A DNA stretch of 64,000 nt, taken from contig JAGVJJ010000010.1 in assembly GCA_020051175.1 (NCBI GenBank), positions 58,089 to 122,088 of the forward strand, given 5' to 3'. The translations under genes and the position numbers were made by a program. The notes below the pieces were generated by a model. It worked only from the letters and a program-made list of their open reading frames with translations, made no database searches and was not told where the DNA came from. Source of the DNA: Bacteroidia bacterium. GTDB lineage: Bacteria; Bacteroidota; Bacteroidia; 2-12-FULL-35-15. Positions 1-7,481 of this stretch are shown one piece after another (the stretch's first letter is position 1; every line of letters starts with the position of its first letter).

Positions 1-792
1 AGAAATGCGTTTCAAATTCTGTTCCAGTATCCCTGAAATGCTACCAGCCCTTCCGTTACTGTTACCAACCAGGTTCAGCTCTCCGTCAATGCCTGCAGAG
101 TCGCGTAGCTTTGCAGGCTCTACAAGTATAACTCCAGCCATGGCATCCGGCCCGTAACGTACACTGTTTGCACCTTTTACTACAGTTAAATTAGTAGCAA
201 TAAAAGGATCTATTTCAGGCGCATGCTCACTTCCCCACTGCTGACCTTCCTGACGGATGCCATTGTTCAGTATTAATATCCTGTTGCTATGAAGCCCATG
301 AATAACAGGTTTTGAAATACCGGAACCAGTTTGCATCGCAGATACACCGGTTATATTCTTTAATGCATCGCCCAGTGTACGGCCCCGGGTTTCGTCCAGT
401 TCACGGCCTCTCATCACATAGCTGCTTTGCGTAGTTTTTTCAGGCGCTTTGTCAAGCACAACATTCACCAGTCCCAGCTCCTGCAAATGGTGCTCAGGAT
501 AAAAGTTCTGAAGCGTATTCCCGTTTATTGTAATAGGCATGGAAATATCCTCACAGCCCATGTGCCTGCAGGTGATGGTATAATTGCCATTGCAAAGCCC
601 GGCAATGATATAATTTCCAAGGCTGTCGGTAAGGGCCCCCCTTTTCAGCTCGGGAATATATATTTCAGCAAACTCCAGCGGGTCGCGGTCATGATGGTCA
701 ATGACCTTTCCAACAAGCGAAAAGGTGCATTGTGCACGAATTACAGTACCAGATACAATACCAATAAAAAATAAAAGAATAGCTTTTTTCAT
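1..792 (-). CDS. TonB-dependent receptor, N-terminal part (truncated by window edge)
   Basis: This reading frame is absent from the ORF track because its 3' end lies outside the window; I translated it from the ATG at 790-792 and found 264 open codons. It has a signal peptide ending near VIRAQ, then a carboxypeptidase-like beta-sandwich (about residues 22-100) and the start of a TonB plug domain with GLHSNRILILNNG and RYGPDAMAG. Such receptors import substrates through the outer membrane using TonB energy. The QQWGSEHAPEID stretch in the plug resembles ZnuD-like metal receptors, and the preceding gene is a His/Cys-rich exported protein, so metal uptake (zinc or similar) is my inference. The barrel is not visible. 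Receptor class is secure, substrate is not. Confidence 0.9.
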   Translation of the reverse strand, partial: MKKAILLFFIGIVSGTVIRAQCTFSLVGKVIDHHDRDPLEFAEIYIPELKRGALTDSLGNYIIAGLCNGNYTITCRHMGCEDISMPITINGNTLQNFYPEHHLQELGLVNVVLDKAPEKTTQSSYVMRGRELDETRGRTLGDALKNITGVSAMQTGSGISKPVIHGLHSNRILILNNGIRQEGQQWGSEHAPEIDPFIATNLTVVKGANSVRYGPDAMAGVILVEPAKLRDSAGIDGELNLVGNSNGRAGSISGILEQNLKRIS

Positions 793-810
793 TAACATTC
801 AGAAAGCATC

Positions 811-840
811 CTATTGGTTAATATAGGAATTAACCAATAG
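811..840. promoter_or_regulatory. Perfect 12-bp inverted repeat upstream of the TonB receptor
   Basis: CTATTGGTTAAT and its exact reverse complement flank a six-base loop, about 18 bases upstream of the receptor ATG and downstream of the small His/Cys-rich gene. It could be an operator for a dimeric regulator or a hairpin in the mRNA that separates expression of the two genes. It lacks a T tract on the minus strand, so it is not a classical terminator. Confidence 0.55.
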
Positions 841-902
841 TTGCAGGTTCATGAAATGGTTTAACAACACCGCCTCTAAAGGCAATGTAAAACAAAGTGA
901 AA

Positions 903-1217
903 TTAAGCTATTGGAGGTGCCCGGGCAGGAAGGTTGGTCAGTATGCGTTTTATATAAACACGTTCAACCGATATTGAATAAGTAAACTGTTCTGAAGAAT
1001 TTATAAAGTGGTAATCTGCACCCGTTTCCGGGCTGGAATCCCCCAGTGTAAAAACACAAACATCGCAATGATGCTCCAACTCATGAAAGTGCTTTTCATT
1101 GGCAGTACAATGCTTGTCAGACAGGTGTTCAAAGGCATGGACCTGTTTCTCCACCATCGGGAACAGGAACAGCAAGAGTACAGCTATTGAAATATATTTT
1201 TGTAATTCTTTACGCAT
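903..1217 (-). CDS. Small His/Cys-rich exported protein
   Basis: The likely start is the ATG at 1217 (MRKEL), giving 104 residues instead of the track's 122, because a well-formed Bacteroidota promoter ends only nine bases upstream of it. The protein has an N-terminal hydrophobic segment (about residues 9-27) and then a stretch dense in His and Cys, with HFHELEHHCDVC including a CxxC pair. Similar small proteins often sit just before TonB receptors in this phylum, but I know of no assigned function. The residues suggest periplasmic metal binding, which is inference. It would be transcribed with the receptor downstream. Confidence 0.75.
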   Translation of the reverse strand: MRKELQKYISIAVLLLFLFPMVEKQVHAFEHLSDKHCTANEKHFHELEHHCDVCVFTLGDSSPETGADYHFINSSEQFTYSISVERVYIKRILTNLPARAPPIA

Positions 1218-1226
1218 TGTAGAATG

Positions 1227-1258
1227 CAAAGGTAATTTGTTTTGAAGGATATTGCAAA
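1227..1258 (-). promoter_or_regulatory. Bacteroidota-type promoter of the small protein/TonB receptor pair
   Basis: Read on the minus strand it has TTTG, then 20 bases, then TACCTTTG. This fits the known Bacteroidota consensus TTTG-N19-21-TAnnTTTG. The -7 element ends nine bases before the chosen ATG. Confidence 0.7.
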
Positions 1259-1286
1259 TTTGTATGAGCAAGCTACCGCACGCGCG

Positions 1287-2801
1287 TTACTTCACCAAGG
1301 CCATTATTTCTTCCACATGCTTCCTCTCATTCGACAAGCGAGGCACTTTGTGTTGTCCGCCCAGCTTGTTTTTCGATTCAAACCACCGGTAAAAAGTATT
1401 TTCAGGAAGTGAGCGCACAATGGGCTGTTTGAGTATCATGTTTTTATATCGTTTTGCTTCGTAGTCGGAATTGATGGATTTAAGTGCGTTGTCGAGCATC
1501 TCAGTAAAATATTCAATGGTACTTGGTTGCTTATCAAACTCAATAAGCCATTCATGAGCGCCACTGCTTGTACCATCCATATACACAGGTGCAGCGGTGT
1601 ATTCTTTTATCTGCGCACCCGTTTTTTCACAGGCAATGCTCAAAGCTTTATCAGCATTATGCACCACAACTTCTTCTCCAAAAGCATTCATGAAATGCTT
1701 GGTTCTGCCTGTAATTTTGAAGCGGAAAGGGTTCAATGAAGTAAATTTAATGGTATCCCCTATTTTATACCGCCACAGGCCTCCGGTAGAAGAAATAACA
1801 AGGGCGTAATTTGTATTCAGGTCAACCTCTTCCAGAGAAAGTGTTTTATTGCTTTCACTGCCAGCTTCGTTCATAGGGATAAACTCGTAATAGATGCCAT
1901 AATCCAGCATAAGCAGCAGTTCATCCGAATCTTTCTGATCCTGTATCCCAAAAAAACCTTCCGAAGCATTGTACAATTCGAGAAAATTAACATCGGGCTT
2001 TTTGAATACAGCTTTAAACTGCTCACGGTACGGATTAAAATTCACCCCTCCGTGAAAATACACCTCCAGGTTAGGCCACACATCTGCTATAGACGATTTA
2101 CCCTTAATTTCAAGAACCCTTTTTACTATCAACAGCATCCAGGAAGGAACACCCGCAAGGCTTACCATGTTTTCATCGGCAATGGCCTGGGAAAGCTTTT
2201 CCAGCTTGTCGTCCCACTTGTCCATCAGTGCTATTGAAATGTCGGGAGCGCGGAAAAATTCGGCCCACATTGGTAAATTATTCATAACAATTGCCGACAA
2301 ATCACCGTTCTGGGACTCATAATCGCCATAATGATCCGTTTTGAGGCTGCCGCCAAGGGCGAGGTTCTTGCCGGTAAACAGTTGGGTTTCGGGATACAAT
2401 GAGCAATAGATGGCAATCATGTCGCGGCCACCATTATAATGGCATTCATCAAGCGACTCCTTGCTTACGGGGATGTATTTACTTTTGTCGCTGGTGGTAC
2501 CTGACGATTTTGCAAACCATTTGATGTCTGTATTCCACAATATATTCTGTTCACCCCTCCGGGTGCGTTCAATAAAAGGTTTTAGACTGTCATAATCCTG
2601 CAAGGGAACGGTATCCCTGAAATGAGCAGGGTTCTGAATGTTTTTAAAATTGTGTAATTTTCCCCACTCTGTGTCTTTAGCTGATGTAAGCAGCTTGCGC
2701 AGGCATTCGTGCTGAACATCGTGTGGGTATTTCATAAAAAGTTCTATCTGATGCATCCTTTTTTTCATCCACCAGCTGGCGATAGAATTTAGTATGGTCA
2801 T
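1287..2801 (-). CDS. GH3 family adenylate-forming enzyme
   Basis: This 504-residue protein matches the GH3 (auxin-responsive promoter) family. Plant members activate a carboxylic acid as an acyl-adenylate and join it to an amino acid. Three nucleotide-binding signatures are visible in order: SSGTT at residues 99-103, NASEGFFG in the middle, and WRYKIGDT after it. Length is normal for the family. Bacterial members are common in Bacteroidota but their acids and acceptors are not established. It stands alone, with its own upstream region of 276 bases shared divergently with the deoxyhypusine-synthase-like gene. Family assignment is firm; substrate is unknown. Confidence 0.88.
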   Translation of the reverse strand: MTILNSIASWWMKKRMHQIELFMKYPHDVQHECLRKLLTSAKDTEWGKLHNFKNIQNPAHFRDTVPLQDYDSLKPFIERTRRGEQNILWNTDIKWFAKSSGTTSDKSKYIPVSKESLDECHYNGGRDMIAIYCSLYPETQLFTGKNLALGGSLKTDHYGDYESQNGDLSAIVMNNLPMWAEFFRAPDISIALMDKWDDKLEKLSQAIADENMVSLAGVPSWMLLIVKRVLEIKGKSSIADVWPNLEVYFHGGVNFNPYREQFKAVFKKPDVNFLELYNASEGFFGIQDQKDSDELLLMLDYGIYYEFIPMNEAGSESNKTLSLEEVDLNTNYALVISSTGGLWRYKIGDTIKFTSLNPFRFKITGRTKHFMNAFGEEVVVHNADKALSIACEKTGAQIKEYTAAPVYMDGTSSGAHEWLIEFDKQPSTIEYFTEMLDNALKSINSDYEAKRYKNMILKQPIVRSLPENTFYRWFESKNKLGGQHKVPRLSNERKHVEEIMALVK

Positions 2802-3012
2802 ATATCTTAAATTGAGGTTAAATACTTAATACGCCTGCATATTGCGCAATCATTCGAGCAGGAGCAATACGTAAAGGTATAACTTTGCCGGCAAACATCT
2901 GTTATTTCTTTTTCTGAGCTGGTATCATTTTTTAATTGAACCCGCCTTAAAACATACTGCTTACGGTCTTAATAGTTATTTGACAGAAATTAAAAGTTCA
3001 TGCCATAAACTA

Positions 3013-3045
3013 TTGAACGATTTACGAATAAATAATGTACTTTTG
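3013..3045 (+). promoter_or_regulatory. Likely promoter of the deoxyhypusine-synthase-like gene
   Basis: A perfect -7 element TACTTTTG (3038-3045) has a TTG 22 bases upstream (3013-3015). The gene starts 32 bases downstream, which leaves a short leader that is A-rich just before the ATG. Confidence 0.55.
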
Positions 3046-3077
3046 CACACGTTAAAAATTAAAAAAAAAATCTGATT

Positions 3078-4052
3078 ATGCACAAAGGACCAATTTCAAA
3101 TTTTATTGAAACACACTATAAGCATTTTAATGCTGCAGCCCTTGTGGATGCGGCTAAAGGATACGAACTACACCTGAGCGAAGGCGGTAAAATGATGCTA
3201 ACGCTGGCTGGTGCCATGAGTACTGCTGAGCTTGGTAAATCACTTGCGGAAATGATTCGCCAGGGAAAAGTGGACATTATTTCCTGCACGGGTGCTAACC
3301 TTGAAGAAGATATTATGAATCTTGTGGCGCATTCACACTACAAGCGTGTTCCGAATTACCGTGACCTTTCTCCTCAGGATGAATGGGACCTTTTGGAGAA
3401 TCACTACAACCGTGTTACAGATACCTGTATACCTGAAGAAGAGGCTTTCAGAAGACTACAAAAGCATATCCACAAAATATGGAAAGATGCGGATGACAAA
3501 GGCGAGCGCTATTTTCCACATGAGTTTATGTACAAAATTCTGTTGAGTGGCGAACTGAAGCAATATTATGAAATTGACCCTAAAGATTCGTGGATGCTGG
3601 CTGCTGCAGAGCGTAATTTACCGATGGTAGTACCGGGTTGGGAAGATTCCACTATGGGTAATATTTTTGCATCGTATGTAATTAAAAAAGAAATCAAGGC
3701 TTCTACCATGAAGTCGGGGATTGAGTACATGGCCTGGCTTGCGGACTGGTACGTAAGAAACTCGGAAGGCAAAGGAGTAGGCTTTTTCCAGATTGGCGGA
3801 GGTATTGCCGGTGACTTCCCTATTTGTGTGGTACCAATGCTTTACCAGGATATGGAAATGGAAAACATTCCTTTCTGGAGCTATTTCTGCCAGATTTCTG
3901 ATTCAACCACCAGCTACGGTTCCTACTCAGGTGCCGTTCCAAATGAAAAAATAACCTGGGGAAAACTGGACATTCATACTCCCAAGTATATTGTAGAATC
4001 AGACGCAACCATTGTGGCACCGCTGATTTTCGCATGGATATTGCATTGGTAA
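3078..4052 (+). CDS. Deoxyhypusine synthase family protein
   Basis: This 324-residue protein belongs to the deoxyhypusine synthase family, whose eukaryotic and archaeal members transfer the aminobutyl group of spermidine to a lysine of eIF5A. The C-terminal WGKL segment aligns with the human catalytic lysine motif (WGKI), placing the catalytic lysine at residue 296, and the preceding SGAVPNE matches the SGARPDE substrate-binding region. Bacteria have no eIF5A, so this homologue must do something else; polyamine chemistry such as homospermidine formation is plausible. It is monocistronic between its promoter and a strong terminator. Family certain, reaction not. Confidence 0.88.
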   Translation: MHKGPISNFIETHYKHFNAAALVDAAKGYELHLSEGGKMMLTLAGAMSTAELGKSLAEMIRQGKVDIISCTGANLEEDIMNLVAHSHYKRVPNYRDLSPQDEWDLLENHYNRVTDTCIPEEEAFRRLQKHIHKIWKDADDKGERYFPHEFMYKILLSGELKQYYEIDPKDSWMLAAAERNLPMVVPGWEDSTMGNIFASYVIKKEIKASTMKSGIEYMAWLADWYVRNSEGKGVGFFQIGGGIAGDFPICVVPMLYQDMEMENIPFWSYFCQISDSTTSYGSYSGAVPNEKITWGKLDIHTPKYIVESDATIVAPLIFAWILHW

Positions 4053-4060
4053 TCTTTATT

Positions 4061-4101
4061 AAAAACGAAGCCTTTTGTATGTTGCAAAAGACTTCGTTTT
4101 T
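4061..4101 (+). terminator. Terminator after the deoxyhypusine-synthase-like gene
   Basis: AAAAACGAAG-CTTTTG pairs with CAAAAG-CTTCGTTTTT with one C/A mismatch and a seven-base loop, followed by an A/T-rich run. It starts nine bases after the stop codon. Confidence 0.8.
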
Positions 4102-4317
4102 AAAAATATTTGCTTTGAATTGATTTAATACTTATCTTCGCTTCACAGGTGATAATAATTTTTTTTATCTAAACGCAACATTTATATTTTTTTAACGTTA
4201 GATAACTAATTTTTTCATTTAGTATTGACCCGGTTAAAAATATTTTTAGCCACTAAACAAAAGGAGACTCTGATATAGCATAAAACTACTTTTTTATCTT
4301 TTATTCACAAATAAAAA

Positions 4318-4323
4318 AGGAGG
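4318..4323 (+). promoter_or_regulatory. Perfect Shine-Dalgarno sequence of the sigma factor gene
   Basis: AGGAGG lies five bases before the ATG at 4329, inside AAAAAAGGAGG. This is notable because Bacteroidota genes mostly lack such sites. It fixes the start codon. Confidence 0.75.
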
Positions 4324-4328
4324 TACCT

Positions 4329-4931
4329 ATGCTTATCAAACAGCTTGTTGACGACCAGGAACTTGTCAATCAATACATCAGCGGTGAAGAGTCTGCTCTC
4401 TGTACTTTAATCCAACGTCATAAACGCAGAATATTCAGTTACATAATGCATACCGTTAAGGATAAGGCATTGGCTGAAGACATTTTCCAGGATACCTTCA
4501 TTAAAGTAATCGGCACCCTAAAAAAGGGACATTACAATGAGGAAGGTAAATTCCTTCCCTGGGTACTCCGCATTTCCCATAATTTAATTATCGACAGCTT
4601 CAGGCGTGATAAGCGCATGCCTACCATCAGCGGTGGTACCAACGATGATGGTGAGGAGTTTGATATATTCAGCCTGTTGGGCGAGTTCGACAGCAATGCA
4701 GAACAGGATATAATCCAGGGCCAGATACGCAAAGACATACGCAAACTGATTGAAAACCTTCCCGTGGAGCAGCGTGAAGTACTTATGATGCGCCACTATT
4801 ATGATATGAGCTTTAAAGAGATTTCAGAACAAACCAATGTAAGTATCAATACTGCGTTGGGACGCATGAGATACGCCCTTATCAACCTCCGTAAAATGAT
4901 TGAAGAAAAAGATATTGTTGTAAACTATTAA
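4329..4931 (+). CDS. RNA polymerase sigma-70 family factor (ECF-like)
   Basis: This 200-residue protein has sigma region 2 (about residues 20-90, with EDIFQDTFIKV) and sigma region 4 (about 140-190, with LPVEQREVLMMRHYYDMSFKEIS and a helix-turn-helix). There is no region 3, as in ECF factors. It would direct RNA polymerase to a set of promoters. No anti-sigma gene lies next to it, since the following gene is convergent. The start is supported by an exact AGGAGG site, so translation may be controlled in a way most neighbours are not. The upstream 270 bases are very A/T-rich and hold no obvious -7 element. Confidence 0.92.
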   Translation: MLIKQLVDDQELVNQYISGEESALCTLIQRHKRRIFSYIMHTVKDKALAEDIFQDTFIKVIGTLKKGHYNEEGKFLPWVLRISHNLIIDSFRRDKRMPTISGGTNDDGEEFDIFSLLGEFDSNAEQDIIQGQIRKDIRKLIENLPVEQREVLMMRHYYDMSFKEISEQTNVSINTALGRMRYALINLRKMIEEKDIVVNY

Positions 4932-4962
4932 GCTGATTTTGCCCTGCTTTTTGTTGTGAGAT

Positions 4963-5004
4963 TAAGGCATATTAAACCGAAAGTTCCCGGATTAATATGC
5001 CTTA
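4963..5004. terminator. Shared hairpin between convergent genes
   Basis: AAGGCATATTAA pairs exactly with TTAATATGCCTT around a 16-base loop. It lies after the sigma factor stop and overlaps the stop codon of the prenyltransferase gene, so it can end transcription from both sides. Confidence 0.65.
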
Positions 5005-5967
5005 TATCATTTTTATGAAGTCCAGTATAATGTAGGCAAATACAAACAGGTAGCAAATGCCAGCAAACATAATGCCCTTGGTGATGGTTTCCGCTTTCTC
5101 AAAATCCGCTTTTGTGCCAGCTTTCATCACTTTGAATCCAAGATAAAGCAATGGCAGCTGCAATGCGATAAGGAAATAACCAATTGTAAGATAATCCTTG
5201 GTAACAAACTGCTTTACCTGGTGATAGGTTAGAAACAGAAGGAGTACAGCAATAATAATAAATATGATGAGCTTGCTGAACTTAACTCCAATTGCAATAG
5301 GGATGGTATTATAGCCATGCTCCCTATCGCCTTCCTGCTTTTCAATGTCTTTAATTATTTCACGGATAAGGGTAATTAAAAAAGTGAAAAAACAAATCCC
5401 TGCACAATAAATCCACAAACTGTTTAAATTGAACTTCTCGTCTATCGGGAGATAGGCTTTATAACAAGCCAGCGATTCATAAACAGCAACCACAAATGGT
5501 ACAAGGGCTGTAAATGCAGCAATAACAAGGTTTCCAAGAAGAAACTGCTTTTTAAAGGTTGTGGAGTAAAACCATAATCCGGAAATGCACATAAAATGTG
5601 CGAAAGCAAGCTTTGGAGCCCCAACAGAATAAGATACATACAAGCCAATCATAAATGCCAGGATATTGATCACCATGTGGGCACCCATGGCTACCCTGCG
5701 CTTTATCCCCTTGTCAATAACCAACCGTTCAGGATGGTTTAGTTTATCGGTACGGACATCGAAATAATCATTGATAATATAGCCAGCAGCAGCAATCATT
5801 ACAGTTGACAGTACCAATAAAAAGAACTGAAGTTCACTCAACTGAAGTTCAAAATAGCTGCTTTGGGCTTTTAGTATCGGGAATATAAGGCACCAGCGCA
5901 CCACATACTGAGTGAAGGCAATGATTAAAAGGTTCTGAACCCGAATTAATTTTAAGAATGATAACAT
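5002..5967 (-). CDS. UbiA family prenyltransferase
   Basis: This 321-residue integral membrane protein has about eight hydrophobic segments and the UbiA first aspartate motif NDYFDVRTD at residues 66-74, which binds the prenyl diphosphate through magnesium. A second aspartate-rich site (DIEKQEGDREHG) follows in the middle. UbiA enzymes join isoprenoid chains to aromatic rings or to glycerol phosphate; Bacteroidota versions in this context are often labelled geranylgeranylglycerol-phosphate geranylgeranyltransferase. It is the last of four co-directional genes after the ccm operon (DUF2520 protein, HAD phosphatase, prenyltransferase). The acceptor cannot be read from sequence. Confidence 0.88.
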   Translation of the reverse strand: MLSFLKLIRVQNLLIIAFTQYVVRWCLIFPILKAQSSYFELQLSELQFFLLVLSTVMIAAAGYIINDYFDVRTDKLNHPERLVIDKGIKRRVAMGAHMVINILAFMIGLYVSYSVGAPKLAFAHFMCISGLWFYSTTFKKQFLLGNLVIAAFTALVPFVVAVYESLACYKAYLPIDEKFNLNSLWIYCAGICFFTFLITLIREIIKDIEKQEGDREHGYNTIPIAIGVKFSKLIIFIIIAVLLLFLTYHQVKQFVTKDYLTIGYFLIALQLPLLYLGFKVMKAGTKADFEKAETITKGIMFAGICYLFVFAYIILDFIKMI

Positions 5968-6094
5968 ATCTGGTTACGAATAAACAAATTGTAACGAATC
6001 TACGAATACTAATATGGAGTAATTAACGAATTTTAAAAATTGAACAAACTACCAATTAAACTGTTTACTCCACGAACTAAAAACTCCGAACTAT

Positions 6095-6598
6095 TCACCA
6101 ATTCCCCTGCACACGCATCACCTGCTCAATAACATCGCGTACACAACCCTTTCCTCCTACCCTATCAGAAACATAAATACAAATATCTTTTATCTCCTGG
6201 GCAGCATCATTGGGACAGGTTGGTACCCCTACCCTTTTCATTACATCATAATCAGGAATATCATCCCCCATGTACAAAACTTCATCCGGTTGAATATTGT
6301 AGGTGAGAATGAATTCATCAAAGGCATCTACTTTATTGTCTATACCAAGATACAAATCGTATATGCCTAATCCATTTAAGCGACTACGGGTCATTTCATT
6401 CTTCCCGCCTGAAATAATCGCAATTTTGTAACCCTTCTTTACAGCCAGCTGCATGGCATATCCATCCTTTATATTCATTGCTCTCATCTGTCCACCGTCT
6501 GGCATCAGTATTACCGAACCATCTGTAAGTACGCCATCAATATCAAAAATAAAGGCTTTGGTACGTGTAAGTTTTGTTTTAAAATTTTCCATCACCAC
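6095..6598 (-). CDS. KdsC-like HAD phosphatase
   Basis: This 167-residue protein is a small HAD-superfamily phosphatase without a cap domain, of the KdsC type (3-deoxy-manno-octulosonate 8-phosphate phosphatase, in lipopolysaccharide core synthesis). The nucleophile motif FDIDGVLTDG has Asp19 and Asp21, the SGG motif follows, and MGDDIPDYDVM is the magnesium-binding motif near residue 110. It starts four bases after the stop of the DUF2520 gene, so the two are probably co-translated. KdsC activity is the likely role, but related enzymes act on other sugar phosphates. Confidence 0.85.
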   Translation of the reverse strand: MVMENFKTKLTRTKAFIFDIDGVLTDGSVILMPDGGQMRAMNIKDGYAMQLAVKKGYKIAIISGGKNEMTRSRLNGLGIYDLYLGIDNKVDAFDEFILTYNIQPDEVLYMGDDIPDYDVMKRVGVPTCPNDAAQEIKDICIYVSDRVGGKGCVRDVIEQVMRVQGNW

Positions 6599-6602
6599 GA
6601 AA

Positions 6603-7394
6603 TTAGTTCTTTTTCTGTTTGTCCAGATCCATAATGCTCTTGCTTAACAATCGATACATTTTTTTATACTCTTTTCTATTACCAAGCAGCTGAAGGTGTT
6701 TATTCATTGTGTTTTTGTCCTTCCGTTTTGCCGGACCGGTCTGCATCTCAACAGGGGAAGCATGTTGAATTTTTTTTGCAGTTTCTTCGATCAGCGGCTT
6801 TAAAATATCCAATGAAAGATTATTCGCTTTTAAAAGAACATCTGCTATAGCATACATGTGATTACTAAAATTACAAGCAAAAACTGCCGCCAGATGTATC
6901 GTTTTGCGTTGCTCGGAATTTATTTCCAGAACATTGTTGCTAATGTTTTCTGCAAGGAAGGTAAGACTTTTTAAAGTTTTAGAATTGCTTGCTTCCAGGC
7001 AAAAAGGAACTGCTTTGATATTTACTTTATTGCTTTTAGAGAAGGTTTGCAAGGGATAAAAAACACCATAATTTGCAGATGCAGTCTTAAGTGCATTCAT
7101 ATCCACGCTTCCCGATGTATGAACTACGATTTTATTCTTTAGTTTCAGCAGTTTTGCAATTTCACCTACCACATCATCCTTTACAGCAATGATGTATACA
7201 TCTGCGGTTTTGTCAATTGTCTGTATAGAATCAGTGTAACCACAGTTTAACTTTTTAGCCAAACCAACAGCATTTTCGAATTGCCTGCTGTATACCTGCA
7301 CAATGGGTTGTCCGGACTTCTTCAAGGCCAAACCAAGATGTGTAGCTACATTGCCGGCACCAAGTAAAACTATTTTATAGCGAGGGGATTTCAC
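6603..7394 (-). CDS. Rossmann-like and DUF2520 domain protein
   Basis: This 263-residue protein has an N-terminal NAD(P)-binding fold with the glycine-rich GAGNVATHLG loop near residues 12-21 and a C-terminal helical DUF2520 domain with AAVFACNFSNHMY. The arrangement resembles 6-phosphogluconate or pyrroline-5-carboxylate reductase families, so a dehydrogenase or reductase activity is likely, though no substrate is known to me. It sits directly before the KdsC-like phosphatase. Its start is 88 bases from the ccmF stop, and one copy of the interspersed palindrome lies in that gap. Confidence 0.85.
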   Translation of the reverse strand: MKSPRYKIVLLGAGNVATHLGLALKKSGQPIVQVYSRQFENAVGLAKKLNCGYTDSIQTIDKTADVYIIAVKDDVVGEIAKLLKLKNKIVVHTSGSVDMNALKTASANYGVFYPLQTFSKSNKVNIKAVPFCLEASNSKTLKSLTFLAENISNNVLEINSEQRKTIHLAAVFACNFSNHMYAIADVLLKANNLSLDILKPLIEETAKKIQHASPVEMQTGPAKRKDKNTMNKHLQLLGNRKEYKKMYRLLSKSIMDLDKQKKN

Positions 7395-7419
7395 GGCAGA
7401 TTATTAAGAATATTTTAAA

Positions 7420-7474
7420 GCCACAGATTCGAAGATTTGTATTATTTATTAATAAAAATCTGTAAATCTGTGGC
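7420..7474. repeat. Interspersed palindrome, family 1, copy 1
   Basis: GCCACAGATT-cgaAGATTT on the left pairs with AAATCTGTAAATCTGTGGC on the right around an A/T-rich loop. Three further copies occur at 15700, 39505 and 39787. It lies eight bases after the ccmF stop and may serve as its terminator. Confidence 0.85.
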
Positions 7475-7481
7475 AAAAAAT

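Noticed and set aside
4532-4796. Antisense ORFs in the sigma factor gene
   Set aside because: The sense frame encodes clear sigma regions 2 and 4; the others have no features.
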